From: Rhodospirillales bacterium
Lineage (GTDB): Bacteria; Pseudomonadota; Alphaproteobacteria; Micavibrionales; Micavibrionaceae
Assembly (NCBI GenBank): GCA_020638335.1
Contig: JACKIT010000013.1
Coordinates: 1 to 33,809 of the forward strand
Reading direction: 5' to 3'
DNA length: 33,809 bases
Of the stretch, positions 8,069-16,614 are shown piece by piece. The first letter of the stretch is position 1. Every line of letters begins with the position of its first letter. The translations under genes were made by a program, and so were the position numbers. The notes under the pieces were generated by a model that worked only from the letters and a program-made list of their open reading frames with translations, was not told the DNA's origin and did no database searches.

Positions 8069-8929
8069 ATGAGCCAAGATAATTTAAAAAATTCTGAAGC
8101 CAGCCTGCGCGCTGATCCTAACCTGAAAGTTGGAGCAGACGGAAGCGAGCCACCATTAACAGCCAAGGAAGAGCTGGCTGATTTTTTTAAGACGGCGATG
8201 ATTGCGGTCTTTCTTGCTCTGGTGATACGCACCTTTTTGTTCGAACCGTTTAATATCCCTTCCGGGTCCATGAAACCAACTTTGCTGGTTGGTGATTATC
8301 TGTTCGTCAGCAAACCGGCCTATGGCTATAGCCGCTATTCCTTTCCTTTTGGTCTGGCACCTTTGGAGGGGCGCGTGTGGAATAAAGAGCCTCAACGCGG
8401 GGATGTCATTGTCTTTAAATTGCCCAGTAACCCGCGCGTTGATTACATCAAGCGTCTGGTAGGGTTGCCCGGTGAAACCGTACAGGTGCGCAATGGCCGT
8501 CTTTATATCAATGGCGAGCTTATTCCGCGTGAAGCTATCGGCATAAAAGAAGGCACACCACCCGAAGATGAAGGTACGCCGATGTATCATTATATCGAAA
8601 CCCTGCCCGGTGGCGCCACCCATGATATTTTCGAGGAAAGCGACAGCGGGCCGCTTGATAACACTCAGGTTTATACTGTGCCGGAGGGGCATTATTTTAT
8701 GATGGGCGATAATCGCGACAATTCACAAGACAGCCGTGTACAGAATGTTGTCGGCTTTGTGCCCTTTGAAAATTTTGTAGGCCGGGCCGACTTCCTGTTC
8801 TTTTCAACAAATGGCAGCGCGCAGCTTTTTGAAATCTGGAAGTGGCCTTGGACACTGCGTTATAATCGTTTTTTCAATGACATCGACCCTGTGCGCCTGG
8901 CATCAGAGGCCGAGGATTCCCAGTCATAA
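8069..8929 (+). CDS. lepB: Signal peptidase I
   Basis: This 286-residue inner-membrane serine protease removes signal peptides from exported proteins. The order is a cytosolic N-terminus of about 38 residues, one transmembrane helix (about 43-58), IPSGSMKPTLLVGDY with catalytic Ser67, and DYIKRLVGLPGE with general-base Lys128. The signature GDNRDNSQDSR comes later. The gene ends TAATG, sharing a base with the rnc start, so the two are translationally coupled. A GAAGGGCGAG ribosome site lies upstream of the ATG at 8069. Confidence 0.95.
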   Translation: MSQDNLKNSEASLRADPNLKVGADGSEPPLTAKEELADFFKTAMIAVFLALVIRTFLFEPFNIPSGSMKPTLLVGDYLFVSKPAYGYSRYSFPFGLAPLEGRVWNKEPQRGDVIVFKLPSNPRVDYIKRLVGLPGETVQVRNGRLYINGELIPREAIGIKEGTPPEDEGTPMYHYIETLPGGATHDIFEESDSGPLDNTQVYTVPEGHYFMMGDNRDNSQDSRVQNVVGFVPFENFVGRADFLFFSTNGSAQLFEIWKWPWTLRYNRFFNDIDPVRLASEAEDSQS

Positions 8930-9609
8930 TGAGCGTTAAACCCATCACAGAACTTGAAGCCCGTATAGCGCACCGCTTTCAGGACAGCGCTTTGATACGC
9001 GTGGCGCTCACTCATTCCAGCGCGGCGGCCGGGTATAATTATGAGCGGCTTGAATTTCTTGGTGACCGGGTGCTCGGGCTGGTGATTGCAGAACTGCTCT
9101 ATACACGCTTTCCCAAAGAGCCTGAAGGGGATTTGGCCAAACGTCTGGCGGCGCTGGTGCAGGGATCTTTTTTGGCAAAAATCTCTCAGGAGCTAGAGCT
9201 TGGCGCTTACATCACGCTTTCTGATGCTGAAGCGCAAGCCGGTGGAGCGGAAAACGATAATATCCTGGCCGATATTTTTGAATCGTTAATCGGGGCGCTT
9301 TATCTCGATGGCGGTTTTGAGAAATGCCAAAAGTTGATTCATGAATTATGGGCCGACCGGCTGGATGTGATGAAAGAGCCTCCACAGCATCCAAAAACAC
9401 AAGTGCAGGAATGGACACAAGCGCAAGGGTTGGGCCTGCCTGAGTATAGAATTGTGGCACAAAGCGGACCCGATCACGCGCCTGTATTTGACATTGAACT
9501 GCGCGTTGAGGGTTTTGATCCGATAGTTGCGCAAGGCAAGTCGCGCCAGAACGCAGAAAAAGAAGCGGCGCGTGAATTTATGAAACAGCACAAGGGCGAG
9601 GTCTCCTGA
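8929..9609 (+). CDS. rnc: Ribonuclease III
   Basis: This 226-residue double-strand-specific endonuclease acts in rRNA processing and mRNA decay. The catalytic signature ERLEFLGDRVLGL lies at 39-51. The second acidic cluster is ADIFESLIGALYLDGG, with the metal-binding Asp/Glu. The C-terminal double-stranded-RNA binding domain is about 155-224 (PKTQVQEWTQ...NAEKEAAREF). The start shares one base with the lepB stop, and the stop shares one with the era start (TGATG). Confidence 0.96.
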   Translation: MSVKPITELEARIAHRFQDSALIRVALTHSSAAAGYNYERLEFLGDRVLGLVIAELLYTRFPKEPEGDLAKRLAALVQGSFLAKISQELELGAYITLSDAEAQAGGAENDNILADIFESLIGALYLDGGFEKCQKLIHELWADRLDVMKEPPQHPKTQVQEWTQAQGLGLPEYRIVAQSGPDHAPVFDIELRVEGFDPIVAQGKSRQNAEKEAAREFMKQHKGEVS

Positions 9610-10520
9610 TGAGCGCCGACAGATCAGAAGAAACGCGCTGCGGTTTTGTAAGTGTTGTGGGGCTTCCCAATGCCGGAAAATCTACGTTGATTAACGAGCT
9701 TGTCGGCACGAAAGTTTCGATTGTTTCCAGCAAGGTGCACACGACCCGTTCGCGCATTTTGGGAATTGCACTGCATGATCAAGCGCAGATCATTCTCATC
9801 GATACGCCGGGCATTTTTGATGCGGGAGGCGCGCGCACCATGGAAAAAGCGATGGTGGCCTGCGCGCTTGATGCGTTGGAAGAGTGCGAGCACATCATCC
9901 ATATCGTGGATGCAGCCAGCAAAAATCCTTTGAATAAAAATATGGATTTGATCAAAAAACTTCCCACCGGTAAGCCCGTTATTCTGGTGCTGAATAAAAC
10001 CGATAAGGTTCACAAGCCGGACCTGTTGGCTTTGGCAACAAGCTTTAACGAAACTTTTGATTATGCGGCCACTTTTATGGTTTCATCCTTGAAGGGCCAG
10101 GGCACGAAAGAGCTGCTGGATCATCTCGCCGCCCAGCTCAAACCGGGACCGTGGATGTATGATGAAGATCAAATTACCGACCTGCCGATGCGTATGATGG
10201 CGGCGGAAATTACCCGCGAAAAAATCTTTAACCAGCTTCATAAGGAACTGCCCTACTCCGCGATGGTTCAGACTGAAACATGGGAAGAGTTTGATAATGG
10301 CAGCATCAAAATTACCCAGCTTGTGTTTGTCGAACGCGATAGTCAAAAGGCGATTGTGCTTGGCAAAGGCGGGGGGCGGATTAAACAAATTGGGAAAGCT
10401 GCCCGTGAAGAAATGCAGGATATTTTTGGCATGCCCATTCATCTCAAGCTTTTTGTCAAAGTGGAAGAAAAATGGGCTGAACGTGCAGAAAATTTGCGCG
10501 AGATGGGACTCATTTCCTGA
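9609..10520 (+). CDS. era: GTPase Era
   Basis: This 303-residue GTPase binds 16S rRNA and checks 30S subunit maturation. G1 is GLPNAGKST (18-26), G3 is DTPG near 65, G4 is NKTD near 127, and a C-terminal KH RNA-binding domain contains GKGGGRIKQIGKAAREEM. It is the last gene of the coupled acpS-lepB-rnc-era run. recO, a frequent follower, is absent; gcrA comes next under its own promoter. Confidence 0.96.
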   Translation: MSADRSEETRCGFVSVVGLPNAGKSTLINELVGTKVSIVSSKVHTTRSRILGIALHDQAQIILIDTPGIFDAGGARTMEKAMVACALDALEECEHIIHIVDAASKNPLNKNMDLIKKLPTGKPVILVLNKTDKVHKPDLLALATSFNETFDYAATFMVSSLKGQGTKELLDHLAAQLKPGPWMYDEDQITDLPMRMMAAEITREKIFNQLHKELPYSAMVQTETWEEFDNGSIKITQLVFVERDSQKAIVLGKGGGRIKQIGKAAREEMQDIFGMPIHLKLFVKVEEKWAERAENLREMGLIS

Positions 10521-10535
10521 TAAAAAAATTCAAGA

Positions 10536-10544
10536 TGTGGATAA
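10536..10544 (-). promoter_or_regulatory. Perfect DnaA box upstream of gcrA
   Basis: The minus strand reads TTATCCACA, the full consensus. It lies about 24 bases upstream of the predicted -35 of gcrA. In Caulobacter, DnaA activates gcrA transcription (established), so this site is a good candidate for the same link. Confidence 0.75.
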
Positions 10545-10567
10545 CGCATTTTTTTTCTCATCATAAT

Positions 10568-10597
10568 TTGACCAAAATGATTCGGTGCTGATAGACT
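10568..10597 (+). promoter_or_regulatory. Predicted gcrA promoter with a GANTC site in the spacer
   Basis: TTGACC (10568-10573), then an 18-base spacer, then TAGACT (10592-10597). The spacer contains GATTC (10579-10583), a CcrM-type GANTC methylation site. GcrA is known to act with sigma70 at promoters bearing methylated GANTC near or between the -35 and -10, so GcrA could act on its own gene. The transcription start is not proven. Confidence 0.6.
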
Positions 10598-10680
10598 GCA
10601 GGCTCTAGAGAAAATAGAGTTAGTTTTAATGTTTTGTATCAGTATCTTAACTGGTACGAACGCCAATGGGAGATAAAAGC

Positions 10681-11178
10681 ATGAGTTGGACTGATGAACG
10701 CGTTGAATTGCTGACGAAACTCTGGGGCGAAGGTAAAACAGCCGCAGAAATCGCCAAGGAACTTGGCGGCGTTACGCGCAATGCCGTTATCGGTAAAGCA
10801 CACCGTTTGAAACTTTCCAATCGCGTCTCTCCCATTCAGCAAAATAAAAAACCTGCCCCGGTGAAATCGCAACCAACCGCCGTGGTTCCCGAAAGAAAAA
10901 TTCAAAAGGCTGCCGCGCAAGATAATCGCCAGGGCATTCCTCTTGTTGACCTTAAACCCAATCAATGCCGCTGGCCTTTTGGCGATCCGCGTGACGAAAG
11001 TTTTGGCTTTTGCGGCCATGCGAACATTGCCGGTTTGCCCTATTGCGCTGAACATGCCAAGGTTGCTTACCAGGCCGCTACCCGCAACCGCATTCTCAAG
11101 GCTGAAGAAGAAGCCGCAAAGGAAGAGATCTCTCAGGAAGAGCTCGAAATCGTAAAGCAAGCCGCTGCCGGGAAATAA
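10681..11178 (+). CDS. gcrA: Cell-cycle transcriptional regulator GcrA
   Basis: The 165-residue alphaproteobacterial regulator binds RNA polymerase sigma70 and methylated GANTC DNA. The N-terminal helix-turn-helix-like DNA-binding region is residues 1-45 (MSWTDERVELLTKLW...VTRNAVIGKAHRLKL). A variable Lys/Pro linker follows. The conserved C-terminal region is QCRWPFGDPRDESFGFCGH (from about 95) then LPYCAEHAKVAY. The ATG at 10681 was chosen because family members start MSWTDERVE and GGAG lies 8 bases upstream; an in-frame start at 10666 would add five residues. The promoter region carries a DnaA box and GANTC site. No ccrM, ctrA or dnaA lies in the window. Confidence 0.95.
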   Translation: MSWTDERVELLTKLWGEGKTAAEIAKELGGVTRNAVIGKAHRLKLSNRVSPIQQNKKPAPVKSQPTAVVPERKIQKAAAQDNRQGIPLVDLKPNQCRWPFGDPRDESFGFCGHANIAGLPYCAEHAKVAYQAATRNRILKAEEEAAKEEISQEELEIVKQAAAGK

Positions 11179-11206
11179 GGCATTATTGGTCTATATGCGA
11201 ATTCAT

Positions 11207-11228
11207 AAGGGGCATCAACATGCCCCTT
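11207..11228. terminator. Hairpin between convergent gcrA and cold-shock gene
   Basis: The perfect 8-bp stem AAGGGGCA/TGCCCCTT with loop TCAACA is followed by a T-rich run (GTTTGTTTGG). It sits between two convergent genes and probably serves gcrA. Confidence 0.7.
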
Positions 11229-11248
11229 GTTTGTTTGGAATTTTTTGA

Positions 11249-11758
11249 TTAGCGAATAATTTCGATATCGACCGCCTCGCGGCCTTTATCGACAACTTTC
11301 AGGCGTACCTTCACGCGCTGGCCGGCTTCAAGCTCTTCGATTTCCAGCTTGTCGAGCAACGTTTTATGGATGAAAACATCTTTCATGCCGTCATCGGGAA
11401 TAATGAATCCGAAACCTTTTTCCGGTTTGTACCATTTTACAAGCCCGCCCAGCGAAAACGTGCCGTCTTCACCGATTTCCTCGGGCATCAGATTAACGCT
11501 GCCGGACTCGATCACTTCAATTACATTCTGGACCTGCTTACCTTTAGGGCCGTCAAACAATGTGCATATAAGTACAGCGCCTTCACCCAGCGCATGCAGG
11601 CCTGCTTCCTGAAGCGTTGTGATGTGCACGAATGCGTCAAAGCTCTCATCTTCGGGAACAACAAAACCAAAACCCTTGGTTCCATTAAACCATTTCAGAT
11701 GCATTTTAATCGGTTGAGGTTCGCCTTCAGGATGAAGGTCACTCTGCGTGGCAGACAA
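11249..11758 (-). CDS. Double cold-shock-domain protein (CspA family)
   Basis: Two cold-shock domains lie in tandem. The first has KWFNGTKGFGFVVPED and DAFVHITTL; the second has VKWYKPEKGFGFIIPDD and DVFIHKTLL. Each carries the RNP1 (KGFGF) and RNP2 (FVH/FIH) RNA-binding motifs. Such fused two-CSD proteins are typical of alphaproteobacteria and act as RNA chaperones. The start is uncertain. TTG at 11758 has GGAG at 9-base spacing and is preferred; TTG at 11773 or ATG at 11704 are alternatives, and the last would begin right at the first domain. There are no operon partners. Confidence 0.85.
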   Translation of the reverse strand: MSATQSDLHPEGEPQPIKMHLKWFNGTKGFGFVVPEDESFDAFVHITTLQEAGLHALGEGAVLICTLFDGPKGKQVQNVIEVIESGSVNLMPEEIGEDGTFSLGGLVKWYKPEKGFGFIIPDDGMKDVFIHKTLLDKLEIEELEAGQRVKVRLKVVDKGREAVDIEIIR

Positions 11759-11993
11759 TGCGGAATTCTCCAAATTAACACAATAATTAAGACTTAAGCG
11801 GACGGGCTTATGAACAAACCCAAGTATAGTGTGCTATATCTTTTCACAAAAATCCAGAGGCTTGTTTTATAAAATTGAATACAATCATAAGGATTATATT
11901 TTTTCTAAGAGCCAACCAATATTGCATAGCGCATAGAAAGCCTTGTGAAAAACAGTTACACTTACAATATGATTTTTGCATGCAGGTATGCTT

Positions 11994-13694
11994 ATGACTG
12001 AACAGAACTATCCTTGGCTCGAAACTTATCCACCAAAGCCGGACTGGCATATGGAGATTTCTCCGGGGCTGATGAGCGACGTATTCGACAAGACGGCGGC
12101 GCGTTTGCCAGATTCGCAGGCTTTCGAGTTTCTCGGAAAAACATATGATTGGGCCACGTTGCATGCGGCTGTAAATAAATTCGCCGCTGGATTGCAAGCA
12201 CACGGTGTAACCAAAGGTACAAAAGTAGGGTTGTTTTTGCCCAACTGCCCGCTCTCGCTGATTGCCTATTACGGCATTCTTAAAACCGGCGGGACGGTCG
12301 TGAATTTCAATCCGCTGTATGCGCGCGATGAACTCGCCGCCCAAATCGAAGATAGTGAAACCGACATCATGGTGACGCTCGATTTGGCGATGCTCATGGA
12401 CAAGATGGAAGAGATGCTGTCCGATACGCGGCTGAGTACGTTGATTGTCGGGACATTCACGGACTATCTTCCTTTTCCAAAAAATATACTCTTTCCGGTT
12501 TTAAAACCTAAAGATCAGAGATGGGTTATTAAATCGGAAACTGCGCGGCGCATTGTTTTCCTAAAGGATTTTCTTAAAAATGACGGACAAGTAAAACCGG
12601 CCCCGATCGATCCGCTCGAAGATGTCGCCGTGCTGCAATATACCGGCGGGACGACCGGCACACCTAAGGCAGCGATGCTGACCCATATGAATATTTACAC
12701 CAACGCCGTGCAGGCCTATGCCAGTTTTCCTGATCCGCAGGGGCATGAAAAAATGCTTGCCGTACTGCCGTTTTTCCATGTTTTCGCCATGACAGTGTGC
12801 CTGAATATGGCTGTGCTGGCGGGGATGGAGATCATCACCATTCCGCGCTTTGATCTGAATGATACGCTGGATATTATTCAAAAGAAAAAGCCAAACTATA
12901 TGTGCGGGGTTCCGGCGATTTTCAGCGCTATCAACAATCATCAAAAACTGAAAATTTTTGATTTGTCCTCGCTGGATTTTTGCATTTCCGGGGGTGCGCC
13001 GCTGCCGGTTGAGGTTAAGAAAAAATTTGAGGCCAAGACGGGGTGCACGGTTGTGGAAGGGTATGGGCTGAGCGAATCCTCGCCGGTGGCCACCGTTAAT
13101 CCGCCCTTTGGTGAAAACGTGGCCGGGTCCATCGGCCTGCCGCTGCCGCAAACAATCATCGAGATTATCGACCCGGATGATAAAATAACGCCAGTAGCGC
13201 TGGGTGAGCGCGGCGAGGTTTGCATCCGCGGACCGCAGGTGATGAAGGGCTATTTTAACCGCCCCGATGAAACGGCGAATGTGCTGCGTCCCACGGATGA
13301 TGGAGGGTTGCGCCTGCATACCGGTGACATCGCCTATATGGACGCGCGTGGTTATACTTATATTGTTGATCGGATCAAGGATTTGATCATCACCAATGGC
13401 TATAATGTTTATCCCCGCCATGTTGAAGAGGCGATTTACCAGCATCCCAATGTCGAGGAATGTATTGTTGCGGGGCTGCCGGATCCTCATCGCGGGGAAA
13501 TTGTGAAGGCCTGGATTAAGCTTAAAGAGGGCCGTGAATTGAGCGCCGAAGAGCTTAAAAGTTTTTTGGAAGAAAAAATTTCAAAAATCGAAATGCCCAA
13601 GCAGATCGAATTTCGCGATAAGCCCCTGCCCAAAACCATGATTGGAAAGCTGAGCCGCAAGGATGTTGTGGCGGAGGAATTGGGAGAGTCCTAA
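11994..13694 (+). CDS. fadD: Long-chain fatty acid-CoA ligase
   Basis: This 566-residue adenylate-forming enzyme activates fatty acids to acyl-CoA for beta-oxidation. It has the ATP/AMP signature YTGGTTGTPKAAML (about 216-229), GYGLSES near 355, TGDIAYMDARGY (about 441-452), and the FACS/hinge segment DRIKDLIITNGYNVYP. The C-terminal catalytic Lys segment is KTMIGKLSRK. It resembles the FadD subtype of about 560 residues. ATG at 11994 is favoured because AGG lies 7 bases upstream; upstream in-frame starts at 11976 and 11988 are possible. It is functionally linked to fadA and fadN at 28-33 kb but not co-located. Confidence 0.9.
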   Translation: MTEQNYPWLETYPPKPDWHMEISPGLMSDVFDKTAARLPDSQAFEFLGKTYDWATLHAAVNKFAAGLQAHGVTKGTKVGLFLPNCPLSLIAYYGILKTGGTVVNFNPLYARDELAAQIEDSETDIMVTLDLAMLMDKMEEMLSDTRLSTLIVGTFTDYLPFPKNILFPVLKPKDQRWVIKSETARRIVFLKDFLKNDGQVKPAPIDPLEDVAVLQYTGGTTGTPKAAMLTHMNIYTNAVQAYASFPDPQGHEKMLAVLPFFHVFAMTVCLNMAVLAGMEIITIPRFDLNDTLDIIQKKKPNYMCGVPAIFSAINNHQKLKIFDLSSLDFCISGGAPLPVEVKKKFEAKTGCTVVEGYGLSESSPVATVNPPFGENVAGSIGLPLPQTIIEIIDPDDKITPVALGERGEVCIRGPQVMKGYFNRPDETANVLRPTDDGGLRLHTGDIAYMDARGYTYIVDRIKDLIITNGYNVYPRHVEEAIYQHPNVEECIVAGLPDPHRGEIVKAWIKLKEGRELSAEELKSFLEEKISKIEMPKQIEFRDKPLPKTMIGKLSRKDVVAEELGES

Positions 13695-13716
13695 GCAAAA
13701 TAAATCCCTGAGAGAT

Positions 13717-14499
13717 TCAAGGAAAGTTTCTAAACTCTATTGAAAATTTCTTATTCGTTGGTAAGACGCTTAAATCCAGGGTGCGTTCTTGTGAGGGGAG
13801 CATTCCCAAAGTCGGACCGCCATTATTAATGTAGTTTTGAATATAGTAAGACCCTTTATAATCGCGGCTTTCCAGATCATTTATGATTGCCGATATGTCG
13901 CGCTCCTCCATCAGGGCTGTGTGGACGGTGGTGCGGATTTCAAAAGGCACGATGGTTTGAGTGCACAGCAGATCAAGCGTTTTTTCAAAAGCCTGGAATT
14001 TTTCAATGCCTGTTACGGTCTTGAACTTTTCTGGCGGGGCTTTGTAATCCAGCGCGACATAGTCTAAAAGCCCTTGATCTAGGAAGCTTTGCACAAGATC
14101 GGGTCGGGTACCGTTGGTATCAAGCTTGATTGCATAGCCCATATCTTTTACGCAGGCGGCAAAGCCCGGCAGACCCGGATAAATCGAGGCTTCACCGCCG
14201 GACAGAACGATGCCATCGAGCAGACCTTTGCGTTTTTTGAGAAACGTAAAAATATCCGCAATGCCCTGCGTGCCTTTCCCCTTGACGATTTGCGGGTTGT
14301 GACAATAGCCGCAGCGCATATTGCAGCCAGAAAACCAGATGATGGCCGCGCACTTGCCGGGAAAATCCAGCATGGTGAATGGTGTAACGTCGTAGATGGG
14401 TAATATTTTGTCATTGCGAACAACCGTAAGAGAGCGTGGCAATCCAGTTTCTATGGATTGCTTCGTCTCTATGCTCCTCGCAATGACGGTTGTATCCAT
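13717..14499 (-). CDS. nrdG: Anaerobic ribonucleotide reductase activating enzyme, with repeat-derived N-terminus
   Basis: This 260-residue radical SAM enzyme generates the glycyl radical on NrdD. The cluster motif is SGCNMRCGYC, with C59, C63 and C66. YDVTPFTMLDFPGKCA precedes it, and a SAM-binding segment (VLSGGEASIY) follows. It lies 2 bases downstream of nrdD, so it is co-transcribed. Residues about 3-30 (VIARSIETKQSIETGLPRSL...) are encoded by a palindromic repeat; conserved sequence begins only at about KILPIYD. No in-frame ATG exists between the repeat and the conserved part, so translation most likely runs through it, unless a TTG within the repeat is used. The radical SAM core looks intact. 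Confidence 0.88.
   Translation of the reverse strand: MDTTVIARSIETKQSIETGLPRSLTVVRNDKILPIYDVTPFTMLDFPGKCAAIIWFSGCNMRCGYCHNPQIVKGKGTQGIADIFTFLKKRKGLLDGIVLSGGEASIYPGLPGFAACVKDMGYAIKLDTNGTRPDLVQSFLDQGLLDYVALDYKAPPEKFKTVTGIEKFQAFEKTLDLLCTQTIVPFEIRTTVHTALMEERDISAIINDLESRDYKGSYYIQNYINNGGPTLGMLPSQERTLDLSVLPTNKKFSIEFRNFP
14411..14488. repeat. TCATTGCGA palindromic repeat inside the 5' end of nrdG
   Basis: The ends are TCATTGCGA and TCGCAATGA, with an inner inverted pair GGCAATCCA/TGGATTGCT. It is a diverged copy of the element at 29251-29328, with the same outer and inner motifs. It spans about 78 bases (26 codons), keeping the nrdG frame open, and begins 11 bases after the nrdG start codon. Confidence 0.85.
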
Positions 14500-14501
14500 G
14501 T

Positions 14502-16481
14502 TTACGCGTTCTCAAACAAATCTGCGGATTCAATGCGACGCTCAAGGAAGTGTTTGCGCTCTTTATGCTCGCCTTTCTTGCCGGTGTTAAAGCTTGCCAC
14601 AGGCCGGAAATAGCCCATGACGCGCGTCCAGACATTTGTTTCCTCACCACAATGCGGGCACTCAGGCTGTTCGCCATCAAGGTAGCCGTGCGTTTCACAG
14701 GTCGAGAACACTGGCGTGATCGTGATATAGGGGAGCTGGTAGTTCTCGATCACTTTTTTGACAAAGCGTTTGCAAGCCTCAGCACAAGAGAGTTTTTCTC
14801 CCATATACAGATGCAGTACCGTGCCGCCAGTATATTTGCATTGCAGCTTATTTTGCAGCTCCAGTGCTTCAAACGGGTCGTCGGTATGTCCGGCCGGGAT
14901 TTGGGAAGAGTTGGTGTAGTAGATGTTTTCGCCGCATCCGGCCTGGAGAATGCCAGGATAGTGTTTGGCGTCTTCTTTCGCAAAGCGGTAGGTTGTGCCC
15001 TCTGCAGGGGTGGCCTCCAGATTATAGAGATTTCCGGTAGCCTCCTGATACTCGATCATACGTGCGCGCATATGATCAAGGATCTCCATGGAGAGCTCAA
15101 TGCCTTGTTCATCAGTGAGATCGTGTTGATCGTCGGTGAAGTTGCGCACCATTTCGTTCATGCCGTTTACGCCGATCGTAGAGAAATGATTGCGAAAGAA
15201 TGGCAGATAGCGCGCTGTATAAGGGTAAAGCCCACGATCATACATTTTTTGAACATAGGCACGCTTTTTCTCCAGCGTGGATTTAGAAATATCCATCAGG
15301 CGGTCTAGTTCTTTATACAGCCCTGTCCTATCACCTTTGAAACGATACCCTAACCGCGCCATGTTGAGCGTAACCACGCCCAGTGATCCGGTCATTTCCG
15401 CCGAACCGAACAGGCCGTTGCCGCGCTTGAGCAGTTCGCGCAGATCAAGCTGCAACCGGCAGCACATTGAGCGCACAGCGCCGGGAGAGTATGCTTCTGG
15501 GTTGCGTTCGCGCTGGCCGTTTTCACCCTCCATCCACTGGGAGCCGACGAAATTCTGGAAGTAAGAGCTGCCGACCTTGGCAGTGTTGTCGAAAATGGCC
15601 TGGGCGACTTTAGAGTCCCAGTCAAAATCTTCGGTAATATTCACCGTTGGAATGGGGAAGGTGAACGGTTTGCCGCTGGAATCGCCTTCGGTCATCACTT
15701 CATAATAGGCAATCACAATCATTTCCATTTCGGGCAGGAAATGTTTGAAGCTTGTGTCTTCCAAAGAGCGCAGGCCCATGTCACGTTGCTGGGCGCGGCG
15801 CAGGAGGTCGTCATCATCCAGCCCCTTGAACAAATGGAGATTGTTATTGGTCGGAATTTGATCGGCCAGATCTTCGGGCACGGTGATGTCGAGCGTGATG
15901 TTTGTGAAGGGAGATTGCCCCCAGCGCGCTGGAACGTTGAGGTTATAAACAAACTGGCGAATGGCTTTTTTGATTTCGCTGAATGATAGATTGTCGCGAA
16001 AAACGTAAGGCGCGAGATAGGTATCGAAGGAACTAAAGGCCTGCGCGCCCGCCCATTCCGACTGAAGAATACCGAGAAAGTTGCTCATCTGCCCCAGCGC
16101 CTCACGGAAATGGCGCGGTGGACGGGAAGAAACGCGGCCATCTACGCCATTAAATCCCTCATTCAGAAGTGCGCGCAAAGACCACCCGGCACAATAGCCG
16201 GTCAGGCAATCCAGATCGTGAATATGGATGTCGCCTTTGCGGTGGGCGCCGCCTTCTTCAGGTGCGTAAATTTCATCGAGCCAGAAATTGGCGATAACCT
16301 TGCCGGCAACGTTGTTAATCAGCCCGGCATTGGAATAGCCCGTATTGGCGTTGGCTTTAACGCGCCAGTCCGATTCTGATATATACTCACTGACCGCGGC
16401 GCTGCAATCAACGTCCGTACCACCGAAAATGGAGGTGATTTCATCGGATATTTCAGGTTTGATGGCGGCAATAGTGGTCAT
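14502..16481 (-). CDS. nrdD: Anaerobic (class III) ribonucleoside-triphosphate reductase
   Basis: This 659-residue oxygen-sensitive glycyl-radical enzyme makes dNTPs without oxygen. Visible features are GDIHIHDLD near residue 80, Cys residues of the thiol chemistry, a C-terminal zinc site CETHG...CPHC, and the glycyl-radical loop VMGYFRPVASFNTGKKGE with the radical glycine at about G623. It lacks the N-terminal ATP-cone of the 712-residue E. coli enzyme, so dATP feedback at that site is probably missing. The partner nrdG follows after 2 bases. Upstream lie FNR-like and NrdR-like sites. It implies growth, or at least DNA synthesis, under low oxygen. Confidence 0.95.
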   Translation of the reverse strand: MTTIAAIKPEISDEITSIFGGTDVDCSAAVSEYISESDWRVKANANTGYSNAGLINNVAGKVIANFWLDEIYAPEEGGAHRKGDIHIHDLDCLTGYCAGWSLRALLNEGFNGVDGRVSSRPPRHFREALGQMSNFLGILQSEWAGAQAFSSFDTYLAPYVFRDNLSFSEIKKAIRQFVYNLNVPARWGQSPFTNITLDITVPEDLADQIPTNNNLHLFKGLDDDDLLRRAQQRDMGLRSLEDTSFKHFLPEMEMIVIAYYEVMTEGDSSGKPFTFPIPTVNITEDFDWDSKVAQAIFDNTAKVGSSYFQNFVGSQWMEGENGQRERNPEAYSPGAVRSMCCRLQLDLRELLKRGNGLFGSAEMTGSLGVVTLNMARLGYRFKGDRTGLYKELDRLMDISKSTLEKKRAYVQKMYDRGLYPYTARYLPFFRNHFSTIGVNGMNEMVRNFTDDQHDLTDEQGIELSMEILDHMRARMIEYQEATGNLYNLEATPAEGTTYRFAKEDAKHYPGILQAGCGENIYYTNSSQIPAGHTDDPFEALELQNKLQCKYTGGTVLHLYMGEKLSCAEACKRFVKKVIENYQLPYITITPVFSTCETHGYLDGEQPECPHCGEETNVWTRVMGYFRPVASFNTGKKGEHKERKHFLERRIESADLFENA

Positions 16482-16544
16482 GGTAAACTCCTGCTTACGT
16501 TGATTTTGAATAAGATTTGAAGGCGGGTGAAACCCCTAAGAAAA

Positions 16545-16593
16545 ACACAAGATATTGCGTTTTCGAGAATCACATTACCACTAGATATGGTGT
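16545..16593 (-). promoter_or_regulatory. Two NrdR-like boxes in the nrdD promoter
   Basis: Box 1 is ACACAAGATATTGCGT (16545-16560) and box 2 is CCACTAGATATGGTGT (16578-16593). They match the NrdR consensus as I recall it (acaCwAtATaTwGtgt) at about 14/16 and 13/16 positions, and their starts are 33 bases apart, near the three-turn spacing usual for NrdR. They would straddle the predicted -10 and start site, which suits repression. nrdR itself is not in the window. Confidence 0.65.
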
Positions 16594-16600
16594 TTTAAAT

Positions 16601-16614
16601 TTGATCCAGGTCAA
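16601..16614 (-). promoter_or_regulatory. FNR/FixK-type box upstream of nrdD
   Basis: TTGATCCAGGTCAA matches the FNR consensus TTGAT-N4-ATCAA at 9 of 10 positions. Its centre is 33 bases from a TAATGT hexamer (minus strand, 16577-16572), the geometry of a class II (-41.5) activator site. The same TTGAT-N4-GTCAA form occurs upstream of ubiM. Confidence 0.7.

Noticed and set aside
7456..8271. 271-codon minus-strand frame over acpS and lepB
   Set aside because: It covers the ends of three well-recognised genes on the other strand.
12561..13490. 309-codon minus-strand frame over fadD
   Set aside because: It is antisense to conserved FadD motifs; its composition is that of a shadow frame.
14490..15308. 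272-codon plus-strand frame over nrdD
   Set aside because: It lies antisense to a gene with clear NrdD motifs, has no family resemblance and no ribosome site.
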